From Pseudomonadota bacterium (lineage in GTDB: Bacteria > Pseudomonadota > Gammaproteobacteria > Burkholderiales > Rhodocyclaceae): a stretch of DNA of 57,500 nucleotides. This document shows, in pieces, positions 28,617 through 37,097 of this stretch. The first letter of the stretch is position 1, and the number at the start of each line of letters is the position of its first letter. Under the pieces are notes generated by a model. That model did no database searches. It was given only the letters and a program-made list of their open reading frames with translations, and was not told where the DNA came from. The stretch covers positions 1-57,500 of the forward strand of contig JAFEFM010000421.1 of the NCBI GenBank assembly GCA_018240585.1, read 5' to 3'. A program made the translations under genes and the position numbers.

Positions 28617-30178
28617 TGGGCGGCCAGACACAGCGCCATCCGGCGCTCACCCTGCTGATCCTCGTGCTGCCACTGGCGAGCTTCTTCCTGATGCTGGGAG
28701 CGACGCCGCTGTTCGATGTCGACGAGGGCGCGTTTTCAGAAGCAACGCGCGAGATGTTCGAGCGCGGCGATTTCCTGTCCACCTATCTCAACGGCGAGCA
28801 CCGCTTCGACAAGCCGATCCTGATCTACTGGCTGCAGGCTCTGCCCTTCATGGCTTTCGGGGCCACCGAATGGGTTTTCCGCCTGCCCTCGGCGCTGGCG
28901 GCGACGATCTGGAGCTACGCGACGTGGCACTTCGCGCGCGAGCGCTTCGGCCCCGACGCCGCTCTCGCGGCGCTCACCGTGGCGGCGACGGCCATCGGCC
29001 CGCTGGCGATCGGCCGCGCAGCGACGGCCGACGCGCTGCTCAACATGCTGCTCGCCCTCGCCCTGTTCGACGCCTGGCGGCACCTCGAAACGGATCGTCG
29101 GGGCCCCCTGCTGCGCAGCTATGTATGGATCGGGCTCGGCGTGCTGACCAAGGGTCCGATCGCCCTCATCGTGCCCGGCGCCGTCACCTTTCTCTACTGC
29201 GCGAGCCGCCTGGAATGGCGCCGCTGGCTGCGTTCGGTGTTCGACCCGCTGGGCTGGCTCATCCTCGCGGTGCTCGTCGTGCCGTGGTACGCCGCCGCCT
29301 TGAGCATCCACGGCCAGGCCTTCATCGACGGTTTCATCCTCAAGCACAACGTGAAGCGCTTTACCGGCTCGCTCGAAGGCCACTCGGGCAGCCTCTTCTA
29401 CTATGTGGTGGCGGTGCCGCTGCTGCTGCTGCCGTGGACGACGCCGCTCTTCTCCGCGCTGCGCCATGTGCGTGACGATGCCTCGACCGCCGTACGGCGA
29501 TTCCTGTGGCTGTGGGCCGGCTTCGTGGTGGTGTTCTTCTCGCTCTCCGGTACCAAGCTGCCCCACTACGTGCTGTACGGCGCCACGCCTCTGTTCCTGC
29601 TGGTGGCGGCGCATCGTGACGCCCTGCGGCAGCGCTGGCTGCACCTGCTGCCGCCGACCCTGCTGCTGGCCGCTTTCGTCGCGCTGCCACTCGTCGCCCA
29701 ACTGCTTTCGCAGGGCTCGGCCGGCAATGCGTATTACCGCGCTCAGCTCGCCGAGGCGCAGTCGATCACCACACCCATCTACTACGTGGTGACGATCGGG
29801 GCACTGCTGGTGTGGCTCGGCGTCGCCACCAAGCTGAAAAGCTCGATCTGGTCGCGCTTGTCGATCGGCGCAGTGATCTGCATGGCCGTCCTCACCTCGG
29901 CGGTGTCGCCCTGGGCGGGAACGCTGCTGCAGGGCCCGGTGAAGGAAGCCGCGCTGGCCGCGCGTGCGCTGGGTGGCACCGTGGTCGCGTGGCGCTTCGA
30001 CGCGCCGAGCATCAGCGTGTATCGCGGCGCAGTCACACCGCAACGACCGCCAGCGCCCGGGGAACTGGCGATCACGCGCATCGACCGCCTGCCCGAGGCA
30101 GGTTACGAGACGCTGTTTCGCAGGGGCGGCGTCGTCCTGGTGAGACGGCTCGCCGACCCCGCCGGCCAAGCCTTCTGA
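28616..30178 (+). CDS. ArnT/GT83-like membrane glycosyltransferase
   Basis: 520 residues with about 10-12 membrane helices. The first loop holds LFDVDEGAFSEATREM, matching the acidic donor-site motif of the ArnT/PMT superfamily, and YLNGEHRFDKPILIYWLQAL is typical of GT83 members. They transfer a sugar from a polyprenyl phosphate carrier to lipid A, a protein or a glycan in the periplasm. No aminoarabinose genes are nearby, so the acceptor is open. The ATG shares one base with the preceding stop (TGATG); a GTG one codon earlier is also possible. Confidence 0.88.
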   Translation: MGGQTQRHPALTLLILVLPLASFFLMLGATPLFDVDEGAFSEATREMFERGDFLSTYLNGEHRFDKPILIYWLQALPFMAFGATEWVFRLPSALAATIWSYATWHFARERFGPDAALAALTVAATAIGPLAIGRAATADALLNMLLALALFDAWRHLETDRRGPLLRSYVWIGLGVLTKGPIALIVPGAVTFLYCASRLEWRRWLRSVFDPLGWLILAVLVVPWYAAALSIHGQAFIDGFILKHNVKRFTGSLEGHSGSLFYYVVAVPLLLLPWTTPLFSALRHVRDDASTAVRRFLWLWAGFVVVFFSLSGTKLPHYVLYGATPLFLLVAAHRDALRQRWLHLLPPTLLLAAFVALPLVAQLLSQGSAGNAYYRAQLAEAQSITTPIYYVVTIGALLVWLGVATKLKSSIWSRLSIGAVICMAVLTSAVSPWAGTLLQGPVKEAALAARALGGTVVAWRFDAPSISVYRGAVTPQRPPAPGELAITRIDRLPEAGYETLFRRGGVVLVRRLADPAGQAF

Positions 30179-30199
30179 GCACCTCGCCGTAGCCGTCCG

Positions 30200-30248
30200 G
30201 AATGAACGAGGCCCCGTCAGCATCCTGCTGGCGGGGCCTCGTTCATTC
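30200..30248. terminator. Long hairpin between convergent genes
   Basis: A 17-bp perfect stem (30200-30216 with 30232-30248) continues, after one T-G wobble, into five more pairs with a three-base loop. It lies 21 bases past the ArnT-like stop and 32 bases past the end of the convergent small gene. There is no T-run, so it may be a bidirectional terminator or an RNA-end protector. Confidence 0.65.
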
Positions 30249-30280
30249 ATTACCGCGGCAATGCAGCCGCTCGGGCCGCT

Positions 30281-30526
30281 TCAGTTGTAGCGAGCCGGCA
30301 CGGTCGGGCTCAGGTCGGTCAGGTACTTTCCACCAAGGGCAGTGAGTCCCTCCATCGCCAGCAACGACAAGCGACAATCCTCGAAGCAGGCCCAGTCCGC
30401 ATTGAATCTACCCAGTTCGATGCCCAGCCGGCGCAGTTCGGATGCGTCGTCTGCCAGCGCGTAGATATCTCCACGGTATTCGCGGCCGAAGTGGAATTCT
30501 TCGTGAGGTTTCAAACGTTGTCCCAT
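30281..30526 (-). CDS. Small conserved-looking hypothetical protein opposite norC
   Basis: 81 residues, family not recognised. The sequence starts MGQRLKPHEEFHFGREYRGD, is rich in charged and aromatic residues and has two Cys in NADWACFEDCRLSLL; it has no signal peptide or membrane segment, so it should be cytoplasmic. The start is uncertain: frames continue upstream to Met codons at 30622 and 30676, but the second lies beyond a Dnr box. A CRP-like palindrome is 73 bases upstream of the chosen ATG. Its position beside norCB suggests a role in nitric oxide handling, which is inference only. Confidence 0.5.
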   Translation of the reverse strand: MGQRLKPHEEFHFGREYRGDIYALADDASELRRLGIELGRFNADWACFEDCRLSLLAMEGLTALGGKYLTDLSPTVPARYN

Positions 30527-30598
30527 GGTCCACCGGGGGGAACGAACCCCCTGCGAGTCGATACCTGCGAAGTCTCTCACCAAAACCCATTTGCATGA

Positions 30599-30614
30599 CG
30601 TGAAAAACATCACG
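30599..30614. promoter_or_regulatory. CRP-type palindrome CGTGA-N6-TCACG
   Basis: Perfect 5-bp arms (30599-30603 and 30610-30614) with a six-base spacer match the GTGA-N6-TCAC core of Crp/Vfr-type operators. It lies between the small hypothetical gene and the Dnr box of norC. No -10/-35 set could be tied to it with certainty. Confidence 0.4.
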
Positions 30615-30655
30615 GTCGGCATAGCGACGTGAGCATTTTCGGGCTCCAGTGAATC

Positions 30656-30669
30656 TTGATTCAAATCAT
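30656..30669 (+). promoter_or_regulatory. Fnr/Dnr box of norC
   Basis: TTGATTCAAATCAT matches the TTGAT-N4-ATCAA consensus at 9 of 10 fixed positions. A -10-like TAGTAT (30693-30698) lies 24-29 bases after the box, placing the box centre near -41.5 of a start at about 30705, the class II activation geometry. norC begins at 30788. Confidence 0.8.
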
Positions 30670-30787
30670 GGTGCATGCAGAGGGCCGAAACCTAGTATCG
30701 GCCTGCGTCCAGGACCCGCTGCACAGGACGCGCCCCCCCTTCCATCACCTTTGCGGACAAAACCAGACCAACGATGAGGATCTCTCC

Positions 30788-31213
30788 ATGAGCGGCATAT
30801 TCACCAAATCCATGGCGCGCAACATCTTCTATGGCGGGACAGTCTTCTTCTTCCTGCTACTTCTCGCGCTGACCTTCGACACCAACAAGACGCTGCCCAA
30901 GCTCGACAACTCGGCCAATCTCACGCCCCAGGTCATCGCGGGCAAGAAGGTCTGGGAAACACGCAACTGCATCGGCTGCCACACCCTGCTGGGAGAAGGC
31001 GCCTACTTCGCGCCCGAGCTCGGTAACGTCTACAAGCGCCGCGGCCCCGAGTTCATCAAGGCCTGGATCCAGTCGCAGCCGACGGGCGCGCCTGGCCGCC
31101 GCCAGATGCCGCAGTTCAATCTCACCAATGAGGAACTGGACAATCTGGTCGCATTCCTGAAGTACTCGTCGGAAATCAACGCCGCCAACTGGCCGCCCAA
31201 CATCGAGGGCTGA
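30788..31213 (+). CDS. norC: Nitric oxide reductase subunit C (cytochrome c)
   Basis: 141 residues. A membrane anchor (FFFLLLLALTF region, residues 14-30) is followed by a periplasmic c-type heme domain with CIGCH at 61-65; the distal Met ligand is probably in RQMPQFNLT. NorC receives electrons from periplasmic cytochromes and passes them to NorB, which reduces two NO to N2O. Homology starts at the ATG chosen here. A Dnr-type box and -10 lie upstream; norB follows after 48 bases. Confidence 0.96.
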   Translation: MSGIFTKSMARNIFYGGTVFFFLLLLALTFDTNKTLPKLDNSANLTPQVIAGKKVWETRNCIGCHTLLGEGAYFAPELGNVYKRRGPEFIKAWIQSQPTGAPGRRQMPQFNLTNEELDNLVAFLKYSSEINAANWPPNIEG

Positions 31214-32641
<1,428 letters not shown>

Positions 32642-32689
32642 TAGCCAAGGGTTCTGCGTAGTACCCCCGGGCGACCGGAGGAAGGGGTT

Positions 32690-32719
32690 GGGGCGGCCTT
32701 CGGCCGCCCCCTTTTTTTT
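32690..32719 (+). terminator. Intrinsic terminator of norCB
   Basis: A 9-bp GC stem (32690-32698 with 32702-32710, TTC loop) is followed by eight T residues. It lies 48 bases after norB and separates norCB from the epd-like gene. Confidence 0.93.
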
Positions 32720-32746
32720 AACGGGCATCCGCCCAGCCGTTAGAAT
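32718..32746 (+). promoter_or_regulatory. Sigma70-type promoter of the epd-like gene
   Basis: TTAACG (32718-32723), a 17-base spacer and TAGAAT (32741-32746) give 4/6 and 5/6 matches. The promoter starts in the T-run of the norB terminator; the gene's GTG is at 32778. Confidence 0.55.
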
Positions 32747-32777
32747 CCAGTCTTCCTTGCTTCCATCCGCCCCTATC

Positions 32778-33851
32778 GTGTCGCAGGCATCCGACTCTTA
32801 CCCGAACTCCTCGTTTCGCCCCGTAGCCCCTTTCCGCCTGGCCATCAATGGTTATGGCCGCATCGGACGCTGTTTCCTGCGGGCCCTGCACGAGGCAGGG
32901 CTGCAGCGCGACTTTCGCATCGTCGCCATCAACGAACCCTCGGATCTCGCGAGCATTGCGTACCTGACCCGCTTCGATTCCACCCATGGCCGCTTCCCGG
33001 GCCGCGTCGAAGCCGGCGACGACCATCTGCTGATCGACGACCAGGCCATCGCGGTGTCGCACGCAAGCGAGCCTGAAGCAGTGGACTGGAACAGCCACGA
33101 CATCGACCTGGTGGTGGAATGTTCGGGTCAATACAGCGAACGTGGCAGCCTGATGCGCTTCATGGACGCGGGTTGCCCGCGCCTGCTGCTGTCGCATCCG
33201 GCGAACAGCGCAGCCGACGTGGACGCGACCATCGTCCACGGCATCAACCAACTGTCGCTCACCGGGCGTGAGCGACTGGTGTCCAACGCATCGTGCACCA
33301 CGAATGCGGTCGTGCCGGTCTTGGCGCTGCTCGACGCAGAGCTCGGCATCGAGCACGCGATGCTCACCACCCTGCATTCGGTGATGAACGATCAACCGCT
33401 GATCGATGGCTACCACCATACCGATCTGCGCCGCACGCGCTCTGCAATGCAATCCATCATCCCGGTCTCGACCGGTCTGGCCCGCGGCGTAGAGCGTCTG
33501 CTCCCGACATTGGCCGGCCGCGTGCAGGCAAAGGCGATCCGGGTGCCGACGCACAACGTGTCGGCCATCGACATGGTCCTGTCGCTCGCCAGCGACGTCG
33601 GCACGGCTCGCGTCAATGAGTTGCTGCGCAACGCCGCTTCAGGCCCCTATGCCGGCCTGATCGCCTGGTCGGACGAGCCCCATGCCTCGATCGACTTCAA
33701 CCATGACGCCCATTCGGCCATCGTCGATGGGGGCCAGACACGCATGATCGGTCCTCGCCTGGTGAATCTGGTCGTCTGGTTCGACAACGAGTGGGGATTC
33801 GCAAACCGCATGCTCGACGTCGCCCGCTTCTGGCTGCAGGCCACACGCTGA
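32778..33851 (+). CDS. Epd/GAPDH family dehydrogenase (erythrose-4-phosphate dehydrogenase-like)
   Basis: 357 residues. FRLAINGYGRIGRCFLRAL is the NAD-binding start, SNASCTTN holds the catalytic Cys near residue 173, and TTLHSVMNDQPLIDGYHHTDLRRTRSA with DFNHDAHSAIVDG resemble E. coli Epd more than glycolytic GAPDH as I recall them. Epd makes 4-phosphoerythronate for pyridoxal phosphate synthesis; a GAPDH role cannot be excluded. An extra 18-residue tail precedes the fold. The GTG start was chosen as the first start codon in frame near the homology. It sits alone inside the nor cluster, with a terminator before it and its own promoter. Confidence 0.82.
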   Translation: MSQASDSYPNSSFRPVAPFRLAINGYGRIGRCFLRALHEAGLQRDFRIVAINEPSDLASIAYLTRFDSTHGRFPGRVEAGDDHLLIDDQAIAVSHASEPEAVDWNSHDIDLVVECSGQYSERGSLMRFMDAGCPRLLLSHPANSAADVDATIVHGINQLSLTGRERLVSNASCTTNAVVPVLALLDAELGIEHAMLTTLHSVMNDQPLIDGYHHTDLRRTRSAMQSIIPVSTGLARGVERLLPTLAGRVQAKAIRVPTHNVSAIDMVLSLASDVGTARVNELLRNAASGPYAGLIAWSDEPHASIDFNHDAHSAIVDGGQTRMIGPRLVNLVVWFDNEWGFANRMLDVARFWLQATR

Positions 33852-33911
33852 AATCCCGAGGGGGGCGGCAGCAGCCGCCTCCGGCCGTGCCGAAAGCCGC
33901 GCCGGCCTCAG

Positions 33912-33925
33912 TTAACCGCGATCAA
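33912..33925 (+). promoter_or_regulatory. Fnr/Dnr box of norE
   Basis: TTAACCGCGATCAA matches the TTGAT-N4-ATCAA consensus at 8 of 10 positions and has the same TTAAC half-site as the nirS box. A -10-like TACACT (33948-33953) lies 23-28 bases after it, giving a predicted start at about 33960, next to the norE ATG. Confidence 0.65.
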
Positions 33926-33960
33926 GTGAAAATGGTTCGCAAGCACCTACACTGCGACCC

Positions 33961-34545
33961 ATGGAAAACGCACGCAATACCGCCGCACCCGGCCCGCGGC
34001 TTGCCGGGGACCTGGCCATCTGGTTCTTCATCCTCGCCGAGTTGCTTGCCTTCGGCGTCTTTTTCGCCGCATACGCCTTCACCCGCGCAAAAAACCTGGA
34101 ACTGTTCAACGCCGAACAACAGGCGCTGAACCGCGGTGCCGGGGTGCTCAACACCATGCTGCTGCTCACCGCGAGCTACTTCGTGGTGCGCGCCGTACAG
34201 GCTGCCGAGCGCGCCGCCTCCGCGCAAAGCGCACGCTGGCTGCTGGCGGCGATCTGCTGCGGGCTCGGCTTCATCTCAGTGAAGCTGACGGAATATTCGG
34301 CCGCTTTCGCGCATGGCGTCAGCCTGTCGAGCAGCCCCTTCCACATGTTCTATCTGTCGCTCACCTTCTTCCACTTCATGCACGTCATCCTCGGCCTGGT
34401 GATCCTGCTCGCGCTGTGGAACGGTGCGCGCAAGGGGCGTTACCACCCGGGCGAAATGAACGGCATCGAAACCGGCGCAGCCTACTGGCACATGGTGGAT
34501 CTCGTATGGCTGATCCTGTTTCCGCTGGTCTACGTCATCAACTGA
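33961..34545 (+). CDS. norE: NorE, cytochrome c oxidase subunit III family
   Basis: 194 residues with five membrane helices. LAIWFFILAELLAFGVFFAAYAFTR is too long to be chance: it is the COX3-type first helix (given here as LAIWFFILAELLAFG), followed by HMFYLSLTFFHFMHVILGL and TGAAYWHMVDLVWLILFP, the family's His-containing helices. NorE assists NO reductase activity but is not essential for it. No ribosome site precedes the ATG, fitting a leaderless mRNA. norF follows 13 bases downstream. Confidence 0.9.
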   Translation: MENARNTAAPGPRLAGDLAIWFFILAELLAFGVFFAAYAFTRAKNLELFNAEQQALNRGAGVLNTMLLLTASYFVVRAVQAAERAASAQSARWLLAAICCGLGFISVKLTEYSAAFAHGVSLSSSPFHMFYLSLTFFHFMHVILGLVILLALWNGARKGRYHPGEMNGIETGAAYWHMVDLVWLILFPLVYVIN

Positions 34546-34558
34546 GAGGGCCGCATCG

Positions 34559-34840
34559 ATGAGCGTCGAAGTCCATGGCACGCCGCGGCGAGCCACCATC
34601 CTGTGGCTGCTGCTGATCGCCGCCACCCTGCTGACCTGGGGGCTGGGCGCGGCCGACGTTGCCGGCCACCTCACCATCCTGGTTCTGGCGGTGCTGTCCT
34701 TCTGGAAAGGCAGCGTCATCATCCTCGACTTCATGGCGCTGCGCCATGCGCCGCTACTGTGGCGTGCGCTGACGCTGGGCTGGATGATCCTGGTATGGGC
34801 CGTGATCGCCCTCGCATACTGGAAAGGAATTTCACGATGA
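34559..34840 (+). CDS. norF: NorF-like small membrane protein (COX4-type)
   Basis: 93 residues with three membrane helices, of the cytochrome c oxidase subunit IV/NorF type (LTILVLAVLSFWKGSVIILDFM, quoted in part as LAVLSFWKGSVIILDF). NorE and NorF are usually adjacent in denitrifiers. Its stop overlaps the norQ start by four bases (ATGA), so it is translated together with the NorQ chaperone. Confidence 0.85.
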   Translation: MSVEVHGTPRRATILWLLLIAATLLTWGLGAADVAGHLTILVLAVLSFWKGSVIILDFMALRHAPLLWRALTLGWMILVWAVIALAYWKGISR

Positions 34841-35637
34841 AGCTCGACACGCCCAATCTCGAGGTCCCGTTCTACCAGGCAGCCGCCGACGAGGTCGACG
34901 TCTTCGAGCACGCATGGCGCAACCGCCTCCCATTGCTTATCAAGGGTCCGACCGGCTGCGGCAAGACCCGTTTCGTCGCGCACATGGCGGCGCGCCTCGG
35001 CCTGCCGCTTTACACCGTGGCCTGCCACGACGACCTGACCGCCGCCGACCTCGTCGGTCGCCACCTGATCGGCGAGGGGCGCACCGTCTGGTGCGACGGT
35101 CCGCTCACCCGCGCGGTGCGCGAGGGGGGCATCTGCTACCTGGACGAGGTGGTCGAGGCGCGCAAGGACACCACCGTGGTGCTGCATCCGCTGGCCGACG
35201 ACCGCCGCATCCTGCCGATCGATCGCACCGGCGAACTGCTCGCGGCACCGCCGAGCTTCATGCTGGTCGTATCGTACAACCCCGGCTACCAGAACCTGCT
35301 CAAGGGGATGAAGCCGTCGACCCGCCAGCGCTTCGTCAGCCTGCGCTTCGACTTCCCTGCCGCTGCACGCGAGGAGGCCATCCTGTGCGGAGAGACCGGC
35401 TGCGCGCCCGACCTGGCGCGGCGCCTGGTCGGCATCGCAGGTGCCCTCCGCGCGCTGAAGGACCGCGATCTAGAGGAAGCGGCCAGCACCCGCCTGCTGA
35501 TCTATGCCGCGCTGCTGATCAAGGATGGCATGGATCCCGTTGCAGCCTGCCGGGTTGCAATCGTGGAAAGCCTGACGGACGACCCCGAAGTCGCCGAAGG
35601 TCTGATGGAAGTGGTGACGGCCACCTTTGGTCGATAA
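34837..35637 (+). CDS. norQ: NorQ, MoxR-type AAA+ ATPase
   Basis: 266 residues. Walker A is KGPTGCGKTRF near residue 36-46; Walker B is ICYLDEVVEARKD; the sensor region reads VVSYNPGYQNLLKGMKPSTR, all typical of the NirQ/NorQ/CbbQ group. With the VWA protein NorD it forms a chaperone complex that activates NO reductase, probably by inserting the non-heme iron. It overlaps norF at its start and is followed by three genes before norD. Confidence 0.95.
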   Translation: MKLDTPNLEVPFYQAAADEVDVFEHAWRNRLPLLIKGPTGCGKTRFVAHMAARLGLPLYTVACHDDLTAADLVGRHLIGEGRTVWCDGPLTRAVREGGICYLDEVVEARKDTTVVLHPLADDRRILPIDRTGELLAAPPSFMLVVSYNPGYQNLLKGMKPSTRQRFVSLRFDFPAAAREEAILCGETGCAPDLARRLVGIAGALRALKDRDLEEAASTRLLIYAALLIKDGMDPVAACRVAIVESLTDDPEVAEGLMEVVTATFGR

Positions 35638-35673
35638 GCGCCCTCGCGGCGCGACAAAACCGGCCATGCCCCG

Positions 35674-36081
35674 ATGAGCAAAGAGCAAGTCGACCCGAAC
35701 AAGTCCGCCCTCGCCGGCCCCCCCCTGGCGGTGGCGGCCGAGGCACTGTTCCTCATCAACCTCATGCTGTTGCCCGGTCTCGCCTTCCTCGCGCTGCTCG
35801 TGCTGTGGGTGAGGCACCGGAACCACCCCGATCCGCTGGTGCGCAATCACCTGCGCCAGACGGGATGGACCTGCATCTGGGGCGGCATCCTGCTCGTCAG
35901 CCTCAGCATCGCCATCTTCGTGCTCGGGGGATTCCACAATCCCTGGTCGTGGGTAATCGGCGTGATGTACTTCACTTTCGTGCACTCGACCCTGATCCTG
36001 CTCGGAATGCTCGGCCTGTCGCGTGCCATGAACGGGCGCAAGTGGCGCTATCCGGTACTCGGACCGCGCGAGGATCTGTGA
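35674..36081 (+). CDS. Small membrane protein in the nor cluster, Tic20/DUF4870-like
   Basis: 135 residues with three or four membrane helices. DPLVRNHLRQTGWTCIWGG resembles the conserved HG.EA.NFQ-like segment of DUF4870/Tic20-type proteins, but I do not assign it firmly. It is encoded between norQ and a polyferredoxin, which starts one base after its stop, so those two are co-translated. A role with the polyferredoxin in membrane electron flow is inferred from this coupling. Confidence 0.6.
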   Translation: MSKEQVDPNKSALAGPPLAVAAEALFLINLMLLPGLAFLALLVLWVRHRNHPDPLVRNHLRQTGWTCIWGGILLVSLSIAIFVLGGFHNPWSWVIGVMYFTFVHSTLILLGMLGLSRAMNGRKWRYPVLGPREDL

Positions 36082-36082
36082 G

Positions 36083-37093
36083 GTGAGCGGCGTGTTGAAC
36101 CGCAGCGCCGACCGACGCGTGATTCCGATCGCGCGTGCCGATGCTGTCGCGCCCAAGTCCCTGCAGTCACGCCGCCTGCTGTTCCAGATCGGCTTCTTCG
36201 TGCTGTTCGTGATCGCCCCGGTGTTCGACATCTTCCGCTACGACCTCGAGGCCAACCATGCGTGGCTGCTCGGCATGGAGTGGCGCCTGGGGCTGGACGA
36301 CTTTCTCGCCGGCCGCATCGGTGCGCTGCAGGCCAGCGCCAACGTCGTGCTGCGCCTGTTCCTTCCTCTGCTCGCGGGCGCCGCGGTCTTCCTGTGGGTC
36401 GCATGGAAGTGGGGCCGGCTGTATTGCGGCTGGCTGTGCCCGCACTTTTCGGTGGTGGAAACGATCAACAGGCTGATGGTGCGCGCCTTCGGCAAACCCA
36501 GTGTATGGGAAAAAACGGCCCTCCCACCTTGGCAGCCTGACGGCAGCCCGCGACGCTCCGACGCGCGCTGGTGGCTGGTGGTGGTGCCTGCGGCAGTGGG
36601 CTTCGCCTTCCTGTGGGCGGTCGTGTTCCTGACCTACCTGCTGCCACCGTTCGAAGTCTATGCCAACCTTTTCAACGGCGCCCTGAGCCGCAACCAGACG
36701 ATCTTTCTCACGGCAGCAACCACCGTGCTGTCGCTCGAATTCCTCTTCGCGCGACACCTCTTCTGCCGCTACGTGTGCGCTGTCGGCCTGTTCCAGAGCC
36801 TGGCCTGGATGGGCAACAGGTCGGCGATGGTCGTCGGTTTCCGCCGCAGCCGGGCGCCTGATTGCGCGACCTGCCTGCCCGACAGACAGTCGGCATGCGA
36901 TGCGGTGTGTCCGATGCGACTGACTCCGCGCAACATCAAGCGCCACATGTTCACCTGCACCCAGTGCGCACAATGCATCGACGCCTGCGCCCAGACCCAG
37001 AGCGACAATCCTGACGGGCCGCTGTTGAGCTGGGTCGCGGGCGAGGCCGCACGCCAGAACGAAGCCGGCTTCCGCGCCGGGCGGGAGCACTGA
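36083..37093 (+). CDS. NosR/CcoG-like membrane polyferredoxin
   Basis: 336 residues, start GTG preceded by AGGA at 36071-36074. Four to five membrane helices carry two Cys pairs, YCGWLCPH (115, 119) and FCRYVCAVG (228, 232), near the membrane face. The soluble end has C261-x2-C264-x7-C272-x3-C276 and C292-x2-C295-x2-C298-x3-C302, for two 4Fe-4S clusters. The layout matches CcoG, RdxA and the C-terminal part of NosR, which take electrons from quinone or serve copper reduction. Its place between norQ and norD points to NO reductase maturation or an electron path, by inference. Confidence 0.8.
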   Translation: MSGVLNRSADRRVIPIARADAVAPKSLQSRRLLFQIGFFVLFVIAPVFDIFRYDLEANHAWLLGMEWRLGLDDFLAGRIGALQASANVVLRLFLPLLAGAAVFLWVAWKWGRLYCGWLCPHFSVVETINRLMVRAFGKPSVWEKTALPPWQPDGSPRRSDARWWLVVVPAAVGFAFLWAVVFLTYLLPPFEVYANLFNGALSRNQTIFLTAATTVLSLEFLFARHLFCRYVCAVGLFQSLAWMGNRSAMVVGFRRSRAPDCATCLPDRQSACDAVCPMRLTPRNIKRHMFTCTQCAQCIDACAQTQSDNPDGPLLSWVAGEAARQNEAGFRAGREH

Positions 37094-37097
37094 AGCC

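Noticed and set aside
36083-37093. nosR of a nitrous oxide reductase cluster
   Set aside because: The N-terminal periplasmic flavin-binding domain of NosR is missing and no nosZ/nosDFY gene is near; only the polyferredoxin part matches.
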